63,365 nt of DNA. Source: an uncultured Flavobacteriaceae bacterium (GTDB taxonomy: Bacteria > Bacteroidota > Bacteroidia > Flavobacteriales > Flavobacteriaceae). A model generated the notes under the pieces. It saw nothing but the letters and a program-made list of their open reading frames with translations. It searched no databases and had not been told where the DNA came from. Below, piece by piece: positions 1 to 9,233 of this stretch. Position 1 is the stretch's first letter, and the number at the start of each line of letters is the position of its first letter. The DNA lies in NCBI GenBank assembly GCA_913051755.1, contig CAJXBR010000002.1:1-63365 (forward strand), written 5' to 3'. Position numbers and translations under genes: made by a program.

Positions 1-2
1 AT

Positions 3-644
3 ATTGGCTCATATAAATTGGTTGAATTGACTACATATACTGCTAACTCAATATTTGTATCTGCAGTTTCCAGTTTAATTATTGTTTTTCTTTTGTTTTT
101 TATTCTTTTTGTAGATAATCAATATAAATCTAGTCAATCAAAAATGTTAACTCTAATAACGTCGATAGGATATGCTTTGCCTGGTGCAGTTCTTGGTCTT
201 TCACTAATTATTTTTTCGAAACTATTAAATAATAACATCATTGATATTTCCTTAATCGGTACATTTTCATTACTTATTTACGCACTTGTAATAAGATTTT
301 TAGTAGTTGGTAGATCATCATTAAAATCTAGTATTGATAAAATTCCACAATCAACCTTTGAAAAAGCACAAAATCTTGGCTTAAATAATTATGGGTTACT
401 TAGAAAAATATATTTACCATTAAATAAATTGGGAATTATTAGTGCATTTATGCTTTGTTTTATTGATGTGATGAAAGAATTACCAATTACACTAATACTC
501 ATGCCATTTAATTTTAACACACTTTCAACAAAAACATATGAATTGGCAGTTGAGGAAATGGTTGATTTATCTTCAATATTTTCTCTTTTAATAATTGGAA
601 TATGCTCATTAACTTTGTTTGTTGTAAAAAAATATTTAAGCTGA
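3..644 (+). CDS. ABC transporter permease, iron(III)-type (5' partial)
   Basis: The reading frame is open to the left edge, so the N-terminal part lies outside the window; the visible 213 or so residues are the C-terminal half of a binding-protein-dependent permease. There are several hydrophobic segments and the cytoplasmic EAA-type loop (EKAQNLGLNNYG, then LRKIYLPL) that contacts the ATPase. The loop and the following FbpC-like ATPase suggest the FbpB/ThiP permease class, which moves Fe(III) or thiamine across the inner membrane. It ends four bases before the ATPase, so they are one operon. The solute-binding protein is not in the window. The stretch is visibly more AT-rich than the genes beyond 2.3 kb. 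The transporter class is well supported; iron as substrate is inferred. Confidence 0.82.
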   Translation: MGSYKLVELTTYTANSIFVSAVSSLIIVFLLFFILFVDNQYKSSQSKMLTLITSIGYALPGAVLGLSLIIFSKLLNNNIIDISLIGTFSLLIYALVIRFLVVGRSSLKSSIDKIPQSTFEKAQNLGLNNYGLLRKIYLPLNKLGIISAFMLCFIDVMKELPITLILMPFNFNTLSTKTYELAVEEMVDLSSIFSLLIIGICSLTLFVVKKYLS

Positions 645-647
645 TAG

Positions 648-1610
648 ATGTATTTTTTTGTTAAGAACATTAAAAAGTCATACGGTAGTGATAAACCTGT
701 TTTAAAAAACCTGAGCTTTTCTATGAGCAAAGGGGAAATTTTATCATTTGTTGGTGAAAGTGGTTCTGGAAAAACTACCTTTCTAAGGAGTGTTTCTGGA
801 CTGGAGAAATTGGATAAAGGCCTGATTTCATTAAACGGAACAGTTTTAAATTCGGAAAATATTTTTGTAAAGCCACAGCGAAGAAACATTGCTCATGTTT
901 TTCAGGACTTTCCTCTTTTTCCTCACTTAACGGTTTATAACAACTTAATTTTCAATTTAGATTCGGCTTTCAAAAAAAATATTGATAATCTAGTAGATGT
1001 TACAGGTCTAGAAACTTTGCTAAATAGATATCCATATCAGCTTTCAGGAGGAGAAAGGCAAAGAGTTTGTATTGTTAGAGCTATTATTAGGGAACCAGAC
1101 TTACTATTGCTGGATGAACCCTTTAGTAATTTGGATAAGAAAATTAAAAAATCAATAATAGATCATGTTGAGTCTATTCTTCAACAAAAAAAAATTACTA
1201 CAATTTTAGTAACTCATGACATAAATAATATTTTAAATATTTCAGATAAAATATTAGTGTTTAAAGGTGGTGTTTTGCAGCAATATGATAGTCCACAAAA
1301 TATGTATTGTCAACCCTCGAATTGTTACTGTGCAGAATTGCTGGGTGATCTTAATGAAATAAACTTTCAAGGCAAGAGGCATTATATTAGACCAGAGCAT
1401 ATTAAGATAGTTGAAAAATCTAAGTATCCAATTATCATTATAAAATCACTTTATCAGGGAAAAGATTACAAGGTTAAGGCTACTCATAATCATAATGAAT
1501 TTCATTTTTATTCAAAAGATTCTTATGAACCAAAAACTACTTTACATTTTGATTTTGATTCAAAAAATTTAATTTTTTTCAATAAAAAATGCGAATCTTA
1601 TTTTACTTAA
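648..1610 (+). CDS. ABC transporter ATP-binding protein, FbpC-like
   Basis: A 320-residue ATPase that would energise the upstream permease. Walker A is GESGSGKT at residues 36-43, the signature LSGGERQR at 132-139, and Walker B LLLLDEP at 152-158; the Q-loop region reads FQDFPLFPHLTV, a wording typical of the FbpC/PotA/ThiQ group. After about residue 230 a short C-terminal extension with YIRPEHIKI resembles the TOBE-type regulatory region of these ATPases. The ATG follows the permease stop by three bases, and the next gene begins directly after its stop, so the three genes are tightly coupled. Iron(III) is the likeliest cargo from family resemblance; thiamine or another anion remains possible. 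Confidence 0.88.
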   Translation: MYFFVKNIKKSYGSDKPVLKNLSFSMSKGEILSFVGESGSGKTTFLRSVSGLEKLDKGLISLNGTVLNSENIFVKPQRRNIAHVFQDFPLFPHLTVYNNLIFNLDSAFKKNIDNLVDVTGLETLLNRYPYQLSGGERQRVCIVRAIIREPDLLLLDEPFSNLDKKIKKSIIDHVESILQQKKITTILVTHDINNILNISDKILVFKGGVLQQYDSPQNMYCQPSNCYCAELLGDLNEINFQGKRHYIRPEHIKIVEKSKYPIIIIKSLYQGKDYKVKATHNHNEFHFYSKDSYEPKTTLHFDFDSKNLIFFNKKCESYFT

Positions 1611-2003
1611 ATGAAAAAAATAGTATTGGTAATTGATGGTCACTGTATAATGTGTAATTCTCTTGCGATTTGGATTTCAAAGAGGGATAAAGAAAATAGA
1701 ATAATGATAACAAACTTTGAGAGCAATTATGTTAAAGAAAATTATCAAAGAATTAAATCGGGTAAAAACGTAGTTTTAATCAACGAAATTGAACAACTGA
1801 TTTTTGAGAAATCTACTGCAATAATCCAATGTTTAAAAATTATTGGTTACAAAAAAGGATTTGTGTATTTGATAATCGTTTTTCCAAAAGTTTTCAGAGA
1901 TTTAATCTATGATATGATAGCTAAATACAGATATAAAATTTTCGGTAAAAAAGAAAGTTGTGATATAAATAGTAAAATACCTGAATCAAAAATACTGAAC
2001 TAA
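1611..2003 (+). CDS. DCC family thiol-disulfide oxidoreductase-like protein (DUF393)
   Basis: A 130-residue protein with the N-terminal motif DGHCIMC (D9, C12, C15), the DxxCxxC signature that names the DCC/DUF393 family (YuxK-like). Members have a thioredoxin-like fold and are assumed to be thiol-disulfide oxidoreductases, but few have a known substrate. A hydrophobic stretch around residues 85-97 precedes a basic C-terminus. The ATG follows the ATPase stop with no gap, so it is probably the last gene of the transporter operon, which suggests a redox or metal-handling role linked to uptake. That link is inferred. Its stop is only two bases from the stop of a convergent small Cys-rich ORF. 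Confidence 0.8.
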   Translation: MKKIVLVIDGHCIMCNSLAIWISKRDKENRIMITNFESNYVKENYQRIKSGKNVVLINEIEQLIFEKSTAIIQCLKIIGYKKGFVYLIIVFPKVFRDLIYDMIAKYRYKIFGKKESCDINSKIPESKILN

Positions 2004-2005
2004 AA

Positions 2006-2131
2006 CTAGCTTTTTAGAACAAATTCATTGCAAGTTAGTTTCTCATTAACTTCAACTTCATGTAATTCACAAGTATTTTCCAAAATATTTTTACAATTAA
2101 TACAGCTATTGCTTTTAATTAATTCATTCAT
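2006..2131 (-). CDS. small Cys-rich protein, possible metal or Fe-S binder (41 aa)
   Basis: An ATG-to-TAG ORF of 41 codons reading leftward. It has four cysteines and a histidine spaced C-x2-C-x7-C-x2-H-x9-C (C10, C13, C21, H24, C34), then an aromatic residue at F37. Such regular spacing in a peptide this short is unlikely in a chance ORF and looks like a small metal or iron-sulfur site, vaguely like a minimal rubredoxin/HiPIP knot. I do not recognise a named family. It converges tail-to-tail with the DCC gene of the iron-type transporter operon. There is no Shine-Dalgarno sequence, as is usual here. Coding status is inferred from the cysteine pattern and context only. Confidence 0.5.
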   Translation of the reverse strand: MNELIKSNSCINCKNILENTCELHEVEVNEKLTCNEFVLKS

Positions 2132-2160
2132 TGTTATTAAATTTTAAATAAAATTACATT

Positions 2161-2190
2161 AAAAAACCTGTTTTAGATAATTTACAGGTT
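2161..2190 (-). terminator. hairpin with a U-run on the minus strand
   Basis: A perfect 7-bp inverted repeat (AACCTGT at 2165-2171 and ACAGGTT at 2184-2190) encloses a 12-nt loop. Read on the minus strand it is followed by a run of six Ts, the form of an intrinsic terminator. It lies upstream of the small Cys-rich ORF, so it could be a leader attenuator or the end of an unseen leftward transcript. It may also simply end rightward readthrough from the transporter operon. Confidence 0.45.
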
Positions 2191-2237
2191 AATTTCAATT
2201 TAGAATTAATTAATATAAAATCAAATTTCTATTATTG

Positions 2238-2245
2238 TATATTTG
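2238..2245 (+). promoter_or_regulatory. candidate -7 promoter element of guaB
   Basis: The sequence TATATTTG matches the Bacteroidota -7 consensus TAnnTTTG and sits 26 bases before the guaB ATG. I see no good TTTG -33 box at the expected distance, so only half of the promoter is supported. Confidence 0.4.
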
Positions 2246-2271
2246 CCTGCAACTATTTTTAATTAGTTGCT

Positions 2272-3744
2272 ATGCCAAAACATTCATCAAAAATTTCAGG
2301 ATTGGGTTTAACATACGATGATATTTTGTTGGTACCTTCATATTCAAACGTACTTCCTCGTGAAGTTAATATCCAATCAAAATTTTCTCGAAACATTCCC
2401 TTAAATGTTCCAATCGTTTCTGCAGCAATGGACACTGTAACTGAAAGCAAAATGGCCATTGCCATGGCTCGAGAAGGGGGGATCGGTGTACTTCACAAAA
2501 ACATGAGTATTGAAGCTCAATCTGAAAAAGTTCGAAAAGTAAAACGTGCAGAGTCAGGCATGATTATTGACCCTGTGACATTGCCCACCACAGCCCTTGT
2601 TTCAGATGCTAAAAATCTGATGGCTGAGTATTCTATTGGCGGAATTCCAATTGTTGATTCCAAAAAAAAACTGATTGGAATAGTCACCAATCGAGACTTG
2701 CGTTTTGAAAAGAATCAGTCGCGGCCTGTGATGGAAGTGATGACTTCTGAAAACCTAGTCACAGTCCATGAAGGTATATCAATGTCTGATGCTGAAGAGA
2801 TATTGCAAGCACATAAAATCGAAAAATTACCTGTTGTTGACAAGGACTATAAACTCGTGGGTCTTATCACCTTTAGAGACATTACCAAAGTGAGTTTAAA
2901 ACCTAACGCAAACAAAGACAGTTATGGTCGTCTTCGTGTTGCTGCTGCAGCAGGAGTAACTCAAGATGTTTTGGAGCGCTGTTCTGCTTTAGTAAACGCT
3001 GGGGTTGATGGCGTTGTGATTGACACAGCACATGGGCATACACAAGGAGTTGCTGATGTACTAAAAAAAATAAAAAAAGAATATAAAGATTTAGATGTTG
3101 TAGTTGGAAACATCGCAACAGCTGAAGCAGCCTCTTTCTTATCAAAAGCAGGGGCAGACGGAGTAAAGGTTGGGATTGGCCCAGGATCTATTTGTACGAC
3201 TCGTGTAGTTGCAGGAGTTGGATACCCACAGTTTTCGGCCATCTTAGAAGCTTCAAAAATTTTAGAAAAGAAAGGTATACCCCTCATTGCAGACGGAGGA
3301 GTGCGATATACTGGAGATATTGTGAAGGCAATAGCAGCTGGTGCACAATCTGTAATGCTTGGATCTATGTTGGCAGGAACAAAAGAGTCGCCTGGTGAGA
3401 CAATTATTTTTGAAGGTAGAAAGTTCAAATCATATCGTGGTATGGGGTCTGTAGAAGCCATGAGACAGGGCAGTAAAGATCGTTATTTTCAAGATGTAGA
3501 AGACGATTTTAAAAAACTTGTTCCTGAGGGGATTGTTGGAAGAGTCCCATACAAGGGGGAGCTGTACGAAAGCATTCATCAGTTTGTTGGGGGTCTTCGT
3601 TCTGGAATGGGGTATAGTGGCGCTAAAGACATTCAAAATTTACAAGATAAGGCTACATTTGTACAAATAACATCATCTGGTATACAAGAAAGCCATCCGC
3701 ATAATGTTGCCATAACCAAGGAAGCACCCAATTATTCTCGATAG
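2272..3744 (+). CDS. guaB: IMP dehydrogenase
   Basis: Catalyses the NAD-dependent oxidation of IMP to XMP, the first committed step of GMP synthesis, in the cytoplasm. The 490-residue length is normal for bacterial GuaB. The TIM barrel is interrupted at about residues 95-205 by a tandem CBS pair (for example [17 protein letters not shown]). The catalytic loop reads GPGSICTTR, with the nucleophilic cysteine at residue 308, and the flap carries YRGMGS. The ATG at 2272 gives the expected N-terminus leading into [11 protein letters not shown]. The following chaperone genes start four bases after its stop, so it may share a transcript with them although the functions are unrelated. Confidence 0.97.
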   Translation: MPKHSSKISGLGLTYDDILLVPSYSNVLPREVNIQSKFSRNIPLNVPIVSAAMDTVTESKMAIAMAREGGIGVLHKNMSIEAQSEKVRKVKRAESGMIIDPVTLPTTALVSDAKNLMAEYSIGGIPIVDSKKKLIGIVTNRDLRFEKNQSRPVMEVMTSENLVTVHEGISMSDAEEILQAHKIEKLPVVDKDYKLVGLITFRDITKVSLKPNANKDSYGRLRVAAAAGVTQDVLERCSALVNAGVDGVVIDTAHGHTQGVADVLKKIKKEYKDLDVVVGNIATAEAASFLSKAGADGVKVGIGPGSICTTRVVAGVGYPQFSAILEASKILEKKGIPLIADGGVRYTGDIVKAIAAGAQSVMLGSMLAGTKESPGETIIFEGRKFKSYRGMGSVEAMRQGSKDRYFQDVEDDFKKLVPEGIVGRVPYKGELYESIHQFVGGLRSGMGYSGAKDIQNLQDKATFVQITSSGIQESHPHNVAITKEAPNYSR

Positions 3745-3748
3745 TCAA

Positions 3749-4588
3749 ATGAAATCCATTTATCTTATAATAACACTATTACTTATTTGCTCATGTGATT
3801 TACCTACGATTGAGGAATCAAATGCAGTTGCGAGAGTTGGCGAGGATTTTTTATTTATTTCTGATTTAGAAGATAAAATTGGACCCAATGGAAGCGATAG
3901 TATTCAAATCACAACGAGAACAATAAATGAATGGGCAGAGGAGTTGTTATATCAAAAAAAAGCAGAAATCAATTTGAGCTCACGAGTGAAGAAGGGACTT
4001 GAAGAATTGGTCAGCACCTATCGCAACGATTTATATGTCAAAACCTATAAGGATAAGGCAATTCAGTCTCAGTTGGACTCAATCGTAGAAAAGGAAGAAA
4101 TTGAATCTTATTTTGAACAAAACAAATTGAATTTTAAAACAAATAAAGATCTCATGCGTGGGCGATACGTTCGCGTTAGAAATGAAAATTATAATCTTCA
4201 ATCGATTCGGAAAAGCATTCGGCGATTTAATGAGGATGATAAAGTCTTTCTGGATTCGCTCGCTCTTCAGTTTACGACCTACTCTTTGAATGATTCTATA
4301 TGGGTTCAGGCATCTCAGTTTTTTAATCGATTGCCTTCAATATCTGAGAAACGTTATAAAAATTTCTTAAAAAATGATACATTCTTTGAATTACAAGATT
4401 CTTTAGAAGTATATTTGGTAGTCGTTGAAGAAGTTGTTTTACGTAACGATTTGGCGCCTTTAGACTATGTAGAGCCAACGTTGAAGCAAATCTTAATCAA
4501 CAAAAGAAAACTGGAATTGATGCGACAGCTCGATCGAGAAATAATTGATGAAGGATTGCGTCAAAATATATATGAGGTTTATGAATAG
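3749..4588 (+). CDS. SurA-like periplasmic chaperone lipoprotein, no clear parvulin domain
   Basis: A 279-residue protein starting with a lipoprotein signal: hydrophobic core, then LICSC, whose last cysteine (about residue 16) is the likely lipidation site. The mature part is largely helical and charged, with the VGEDFLFISDLE segment seen at the start of SurA/PpiD N-terminal domains. In flavobacteria a gene of this size commonly sits directly before surA and is annotated as a peptidyl-prolyl isomerase. I see no convincing parvulin active-site region, so it may be a chaperone-only paralogue. It overlaps the surA start by eight bases, which implies translational coupling and a shared job in outer-membrane protein folding. 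Confidence 0.72.
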   Translation: MKSIYLIITLLLICSCDLPTIEESNAVARVGEDFLFISDLEDKIGPNGSDSIQITTRTINEWAEELLYQKKAEINLSSRVKKGLEELVSTYRNDLYVKTYKDKAIQSQLDSIVEKEEIESYFEQNKLNFKTNKDLMRGRYVRVRNENYNLQSIRKSIRRFNEDDKVFLDSLALQFTTYSLNDSIWVQASQFFNRLPSISEKRYKNFLKNDTFFELQDSLEVYLVVVEEVVLRNDLAPLDYVEPTLKQILINKRKLELMRQLDREIIDEGLRQNIYEVYE

Positions 4589-5957
4589 TTGGATTCGTTC
4601 AATTTATGTTTTTACTTTTTTTGGGATCATTCAATTTGGCTATACACAAACCGACAGTATACCAACCCAAGAAAGAATAAAGATTGACGGAGTCGCTGCA
4701 GTGATTGGTGATTACGTGATTCTTGATTCTGATATCGAAAAAGCTTATATCGAGTTGCAATCTCAGGGAATTCCGACTGGAAATATTGAAAAGTGCAGTT
4801 TGCTTGGAAAACTTATGGAAGATAAGTTGTATGCCCACCACGCAGAGCAAGATAGCTTGGAAGTCAGCGACGGAGAAATTAACGATTATGTTGGTAGAAC
4901 AATAGATTATTTTGTTCAAGAACTCGGAAGTATGGAAAAGGTTCTTGAATTTTACAAGAAAAAAGATGAGCAAAGCTTTAGAAATGAACTTTTTGACATC
5001 AATCGCGTACAACAGCTTTCCCAAAGGATGCAGACCAGTATCGTTGAAGAAATTGAAGTCACACCAGATGAGGTGCGTACTTTTTTTGATAAAATTCCAA
5101 TAAACCAACGACCTGTTTTTGGTGCTGAACTTGAAATTGCACAAATTGTTATTGATCCAACTCCGACTGATCAAGAGGTTGAAAAAACAATTCGTTTGCT
5201 TGAAACCATGCGCAATGATGTACTCGAAAATGGTTCAAGTTTTGCCTCCAAAGCGATTTTATATTCGCAAGATCCGGGTTCAAGATCCCGTGGAGGTCGA
5301 TACACACTTGATCGCAAGCGACCAATGATGGTGAAAGAATTTAGAGATCAGGCATATCGACTAAGAGAAGGAGAAATTTCACAACCATTTCAATCAGATT
5401 TTGGATGGCATATCGTAACAGTCGACAAGATTAGAGGTCAGCTTATTGATGTGCGTCATGTTCTCCTAGTGCCAGAGGTTTCTGCTAAAGAACTTCGTGA
5501 AGCAAAAGAAAAACTTGAATTGATTCGAAAGCGAATTCAAGATGGAGAAATATCTTTCTCCGACGCCGCACTTGAATTTTCAGATGATAAGGATACAGCA
5601 TCTAATGGGGGTGTTTTGATCAACCCTACATCTGGAGATACAAGATTTGAATTGACAAAACTCGATCCTGAGATTTACAACCAAATTTTAAATCTTGAAG
5701 ACAACCAAATCTCAGCTCCTGTGATTGAGGAAGATAGATCTGGAAATAAGAAATATAAGATTTTAATCGTCACTAATCGCTACAATGAACACACTGCCGA
5801 TTTTGCAAATGACTATGTTAAAATTAAAGATTTAGCCTTGAAAGAGAAACAACTGAACGCGATTCAAGAATGGATGGGTGAAAAAATCGATGATACTTTT
5901 ATCAATGTAAATCGCTCATACAGAGACTGTGATTTTTCTAATAAATGGGTTCAATAA
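4581..5957 (+). CDS. surA: SurA-type periplasmic peptidyl-prolyl isomerase/chaperone
   Basis: A 458-residue chaperone for outer-membrane proteins crossing the periplasm. A signal peptide occupies about residues 1-23 (cleavage near GYTQ). The SurA N-terminal domain (about 30-175) contains DGVAAVIGDYVILDSDI. It is followed by two parvulin domains, about 180-284 (GGRYTLDR, then FGWHIVTV) and 289-400 (VRHVLLVP). The ATG at 4581 was chosen because it places the signal peptide correctly; upstream ATGs at 4572 and 4548 would lengthen the n-region. It overlaps the preceding lipoprotein gene. The MoxR ATPase gene often found next in flavobacteria is absent here. Confidence 0.9.
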   Translation: MNSWIRSIYVFTFFGIIQFGYTQTDSIPTQERIKIDGVAAVIGDYVILDSDIEKAYIELQSQGIPTGNIEKCSLLGKLMEDKLYAHHAEQDSLEVSDGEINDYVGRTIDYFVQELGSMEKVLEFYKKKDEQSFRNELFDINRVQQLSQRMQTSIVEEIEVTPDEVRTFFDKIPINQRPVFGAELEIAQIVIDPTPTDQEVEKTIRLLETMRNDVLENGSSFASKAILYSQDPGSRSRGGRYTLDRKRPMMVKEFRDQAYRLREGEISQPFQSDFGWHIVTVDKIRGQLIDVRHVLLVPEVSAKELREAKEKLELIRKRIQDGEISFSDAALEFSDDKDTASNGGVLINPTSGDTRFELTKLDPEIYNQILNLEDNQISAPVIEEDRSGNKKYKILIVTNRYNEHTADFANDYVKIKDLALKEKQLNAIQEWMGEKIDDTFINVNRSYRDCDFSNKWVQ

Positions 5958-6084
5958 GCCTGTCAACTATTTGATCTGTATTCTTAAAAGAATCGCTGAC
6001 TACCTTTTTTAGGATCGCTTTTTTTCGCAACCAATTTATTTTATAATGCACTAATTAACAGTAGGATAATTGTTAGTTATACCT

Positions 6085-6092
6085 TAATTTTG
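6085..6092 (+). promoter_or_regulatory. candidate -7 element before the cytochrome c synthase gene
   Basis: TAATTTTG matches TAnnTTTG and lies 12 bases before the ATG at 6105, implying a very short leader. No convincing -33 box was found, so this is tentative. The rest of the gap from 5958 to 6104 shows no other structure I can support. Confidence 0.3.
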
Positions 6093-6104
6093 AAAAAAAA
6101 AGCT

Positions 6105-9100
6105 ATGAAACAAGCCATGATATTGGTTCGTTTTTTATTCTCAACTCGCCTTACATCTATACTCTTCATCGTTTTTTGTGTAGCGATGGCTGTGGGTACT
6201 TTTGTCGAAAGTTTCCATAACACTGCCACTGCTAGGATTTGGGTATATAATGCTTGGTGGTTTGAGGCGATCATGGGAGTATTTGTAGTCAATTTTGTTG
6301 GTAACATCAAAAAATATCGTTTGTTACGATGGGAAAAATGGCCCATTCTACTGTTGCATAGTGCTTGGATTTTAATCATACTTGGTGCTTTTGTTACACG
6401 CTACTTTGGATTTGAGGGTGTCATGCCTATTCGTGAGGGAGAAACAACAAACACTTTTTTGAGTGAAAAGACTTATGTTACTGTTCTTGTCGATGGTGAA
6501 ATGGATGGTGCATTACAAAGAAAAAAATTACAAGATGACTTTCTGTTTGCAGAGCCTACGAATAATAATTTTCGTTGGAGAAGTTTCTTTAATGAACAGA
6601 AGTTTTCAATTGAATACGTTGATTTTATTTCCAATGCCACTGAAAGTTTGGTTGAAGATCCAAAGGGTGATTATTACATCAAGATTGTAGAATCTGGTGA
6701 TGGAAACCGCCACGATCACTATATCGGTTTTGGTGAGATTGTGAATATTCATAATGTGTTGTTCACCTTCAATAACCCAACAGATGGAGCAATTAACATC
6801 GAATGGCATCAAACCAATAATGATTACACGATTAACACGCCATTCTCTGGAACTGCGATGCAAATGGCCACGCAATCCATTGAAGATGTATCAGCCGATA
6901 CGCAAACTCCACTTCGCTTTCGATCTTTGTATTCAATGGCTGGAATGCAGTTTGTTTTTCCCGATCAAGCAATACGCGGTTCATATCAAATCGTTAAAGA
7001 CGAAGAAGCAATTCAAGATGCATTAACACTAAAAATCAGTACGGAGGGTGTGTCTGAAACTGTACAGGTTTTAGGTGCTAAAGGTTTTACAAATGACCCT
7101 AAACAAGTTTCTTTAGGTGGATTAGACTTTTGGGTGCAATATGGCTCTTTGCAGCACGAACTTCCATTTGCTTTAAAGTTGAATGACTTTATCGCTGAAA
7201 AATATCCTGGAACTGAAAAGAGTTACAGCAGTTTTATGAGTAAAGTTAGCGTCGCTGATTATCCTCCATTCGATCACGATATCTACATGAATCATATCCT
7301 TAACCACAGGGGGTATCGTTTTTTTCAAGCCTCTTTTGATCCCGATGAAAAAGGGACAATCTTGTCAGTGAATCATGATTTTTGGGGAACATGGATTACT
7401 TATGTTGGTTATTTCCTTCTTTATATTGGCCTACTTGGAATTCTTTTTTTCGGAAAAACTAGATTTAAATCACTTTCAACTCAACTCGAAAAAATAAGAG
7501 TTAAAAAGACATCCCTCACTGCAATCATGCTGTTGCTTGGGTTATCCTTGAACGCTCAAACTCATCAGCACGAGCAGAGTGCATCTCAAAACATCGACTC
7601 GCTGTTAATTCGTCAAGCAGTGCCTACAACACACGCTGATAAATTTGGAAAACTAGTGATTCAAGATTTGGGTGGGCGCATGAAACCAGCAAATACATTT
7701 GCTTCTGAGCTCATTAGAAAGGTGAGCAAATCAGATACCTATCAATCATTAAATTCCGATCAAGTTTTACTTTCCATACAGCAAAATCCTTTGCTTTGGT
7801 ATCAAGTTCCTTTTATTTATTTGAAAAGGGGTAACGATAGCCTTCGAAGAATTGCTGGTGTAGACGAGAAAGCAAAATATGCTTCTTTTGTTAATTTTTT
7901 TGATACAAGTGGTAATTACAAATTGGCACAGCCTCTTGAGGGTGCATACAAAGCTGCAAACCCCAATCAATTTCAGAAAGATTTTATCGAAACAGATCGA
8001 AGAATCAACCTGTTATACAGTGCAATTGAAGGTAAAATACTTCGTATTTTCCCTGTTCCAGAGAGTGAAAATGATAAATGGGTCTCATTCCAGGAGGCAA
8101 CTGATTATCCCTTTGAAGGGGTTGACTCTTTATATGTCGCCAATGTGATGCCTTTGTATCTGGGGGCGCTGCGACAGGGTGCCTACGAGCAGGCAGACGA
8201 ATTGTTGGAAAGCATCTCAGGATTTCAAAGAAAATATGGAAATGATATCATGCCTTCGGCTGATAAAGTTGAGGCTGAAGTTATGTACAACAAATATGAT
8301 ATTTTCAAGAAGCTTTTTGCTTGGTACATGTACGTTGGTACATTTATGTTTTTCGTTCTTATTTTTCATATTCTTTTTGATGTTCGTTTCCTCAGCTTTT
8401 TAACTAAAATTTGTATTGGAATTATTGCTTTACTTTTTGTGCTTCAGACAGTAGGGATGGGGGCTCGTTGGTACATTTCGGGTCATGCGCCATGGAGTGA
8501 TGCTTATGAATCAATGCTATATGTAGCTTGGGCCACTGTTGGAATTGGACTTGCTTTTGGACGTAAATCCAAGCTAACTATAGCTGCTACTTCTTTTGTT
8601 GCCTCTATGATATTGATGATTGCACACTGGAACTGGATGGATCCCGAAATTGCGAATCTTGTACCTGTATTGGATAGCTATTGGCTGATGATACACGTTG
8701 CTGTTATTGTTGGAAGTTATGGTCCATTTGCATTGGGCATGATTGTAGGATTCATTGCAATGATTCTGATGATATTGACAACCAAAATAACCCAAAAACG
8801 AATCCGATTGACAATCGATGAGTTGACAGTGGTCAATGAGCTCGCACTCACTGTTGGTGTAGTGATGCTGACCATTGGGAACTTTCTCGGAGGACAATGG
8901 GCCAACGAAAGTTGGGGAAGGTATTGGGGTTGGGACCCAAAAGAAACTTGGGCACTGATTAGCATCCTCGTTTATGCATTTGTTTTACACATGCGATTGA
9001 TCCCTGGTATGCGAAGCAAATGGTTGTTTAACCTCATGTCCGTCATTGCTTTTGCGAGTATCATTATGACCTATTTTGGGGTCAATTTCTATTTGGTTGG

Positions 9101-9233
9101 CTTGCATTCTTATGCAAGTGGTGATAAGGTGATAACCCCGAGCTTTGTGTATTATTCGATTGCCATTGTTTCTCTGGTTGGGTTCATTTCTTATATGCGA
9201 TATAACAAATACTTTGAAAAAAAATCTTCGTAA
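6105..9233 (+). CDS. ccsBA: fused cytochrome c synthase CcsBA (ResB-CcsA)
   Basis: A 1042-residue membrane protein of System II cytochrome c maturation, which exports haem and attaches it to apocytochrome CxxCH motifs outside the inner membrane. The first 460 or so residues are ResB/CcsB-like. A periplasmic stretch of roughly 250 residues follows, introduced by a hydrophobic segment, and then the multi-spanning CcsA part. The haem-handling WWD motif reads YWGWDPKETW near residue 940. Such single-chain fusions occur in Bacteroidota and Campylobacterota. ATG 6105 is preferred over the in-frame TTG at 6090. The next small membrane gene overlaps its 3' end. Separate ResB and CcsA genes are not needed in such genomes. 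Confidence 0.93.
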   Translation: MKQAMILVRFLFSTRLTSILFIVFCVAMAVGTFVESFHNTATARIWVYNAWWFEAIMGVFVVNFVGNIKKYRLLRWEKWPILLLHSAWILIILGAFVTRYFGFEGVMPIREGETTNTFLSEKTYVTVLVDGEMDGALQRKKLQDDFLFAEPTNNNFRWRSFFNEQKFSIEYVDFISNATESLVEDPKGDYYIKIVESGDGNRHDHYIGFGEIVNIHNVLFTFNNPTDGAINIEWHQTNNDYTINTPFSGTAMQMATQSIEDVSADTQTPLRFRSLYSMAGMQFVFPDQAIRGSYQIVKDEEAIQDALTLKISTEGVSETVQVLGAKGFTNDPKQVSLGGLDFWVQYGSLQHELPFALKLNDFIAEKYPGTEKSYSSFMSKVSVADYPPFDHDIYMNHILNHRGYRFFQASFDPDEKGTILSVNHDFWGTWITYVGYFLLYIGLLGILFFGKTRFKSLSTQLEKIRVKKTSLTAIMLLLGLSLNAQTHQHEQSASQNIDSLLIRQAVPTTHADKFGKLVIQDLGGRMKPANTFASELIRKVSKSDTYQSLNSDQVLLSIQQNPLLWYQVPFIYLKRGNDSLRRIAGVDEKAKYASFVNFFDTSGNYKLAQPLEGAYKAANPNQFQKDFIETDRRINLLYSAIEGKILRIFPVPESENDKWVSFQEATDYPFEGVDSLYVANVMPLYLGALRQGAYEQADELLESISGFQRKYGNDIMPSADKVEAEVMYNKYDIFKKLFAWYMYVGTFMFFVLIFHILFDVRFLSFLTKICIGIIALLFVLQTVGMGARWYISGHAPWSDAYESMLYVAWATVGIGLAFGRKSKLTIAATSFVASMILMIAHWNWMDPEIANLVPVLDSYWLMIHVAVIVGSYGPFALGMIVGFIAMILMILTTKITQKRIRLTIDELTVVNELALTVGVVMLTIGNFLGGQWANESWGRYWGWDPKETWALISILVYAFVLHMRLIPGMRSKWLFNLMSVIAFASIIMTYFGVNFYLVGLHSYASGDKVITPSFVYYSIAIVSLVGFISYMRYNKYFEKKSS

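Noticed and set aside
389..889. Long minus-strand ORF across the permease-ATPase junction
   Set aside because: It is the antisense shadow of two genes with clear protein motifs on the plus strand.
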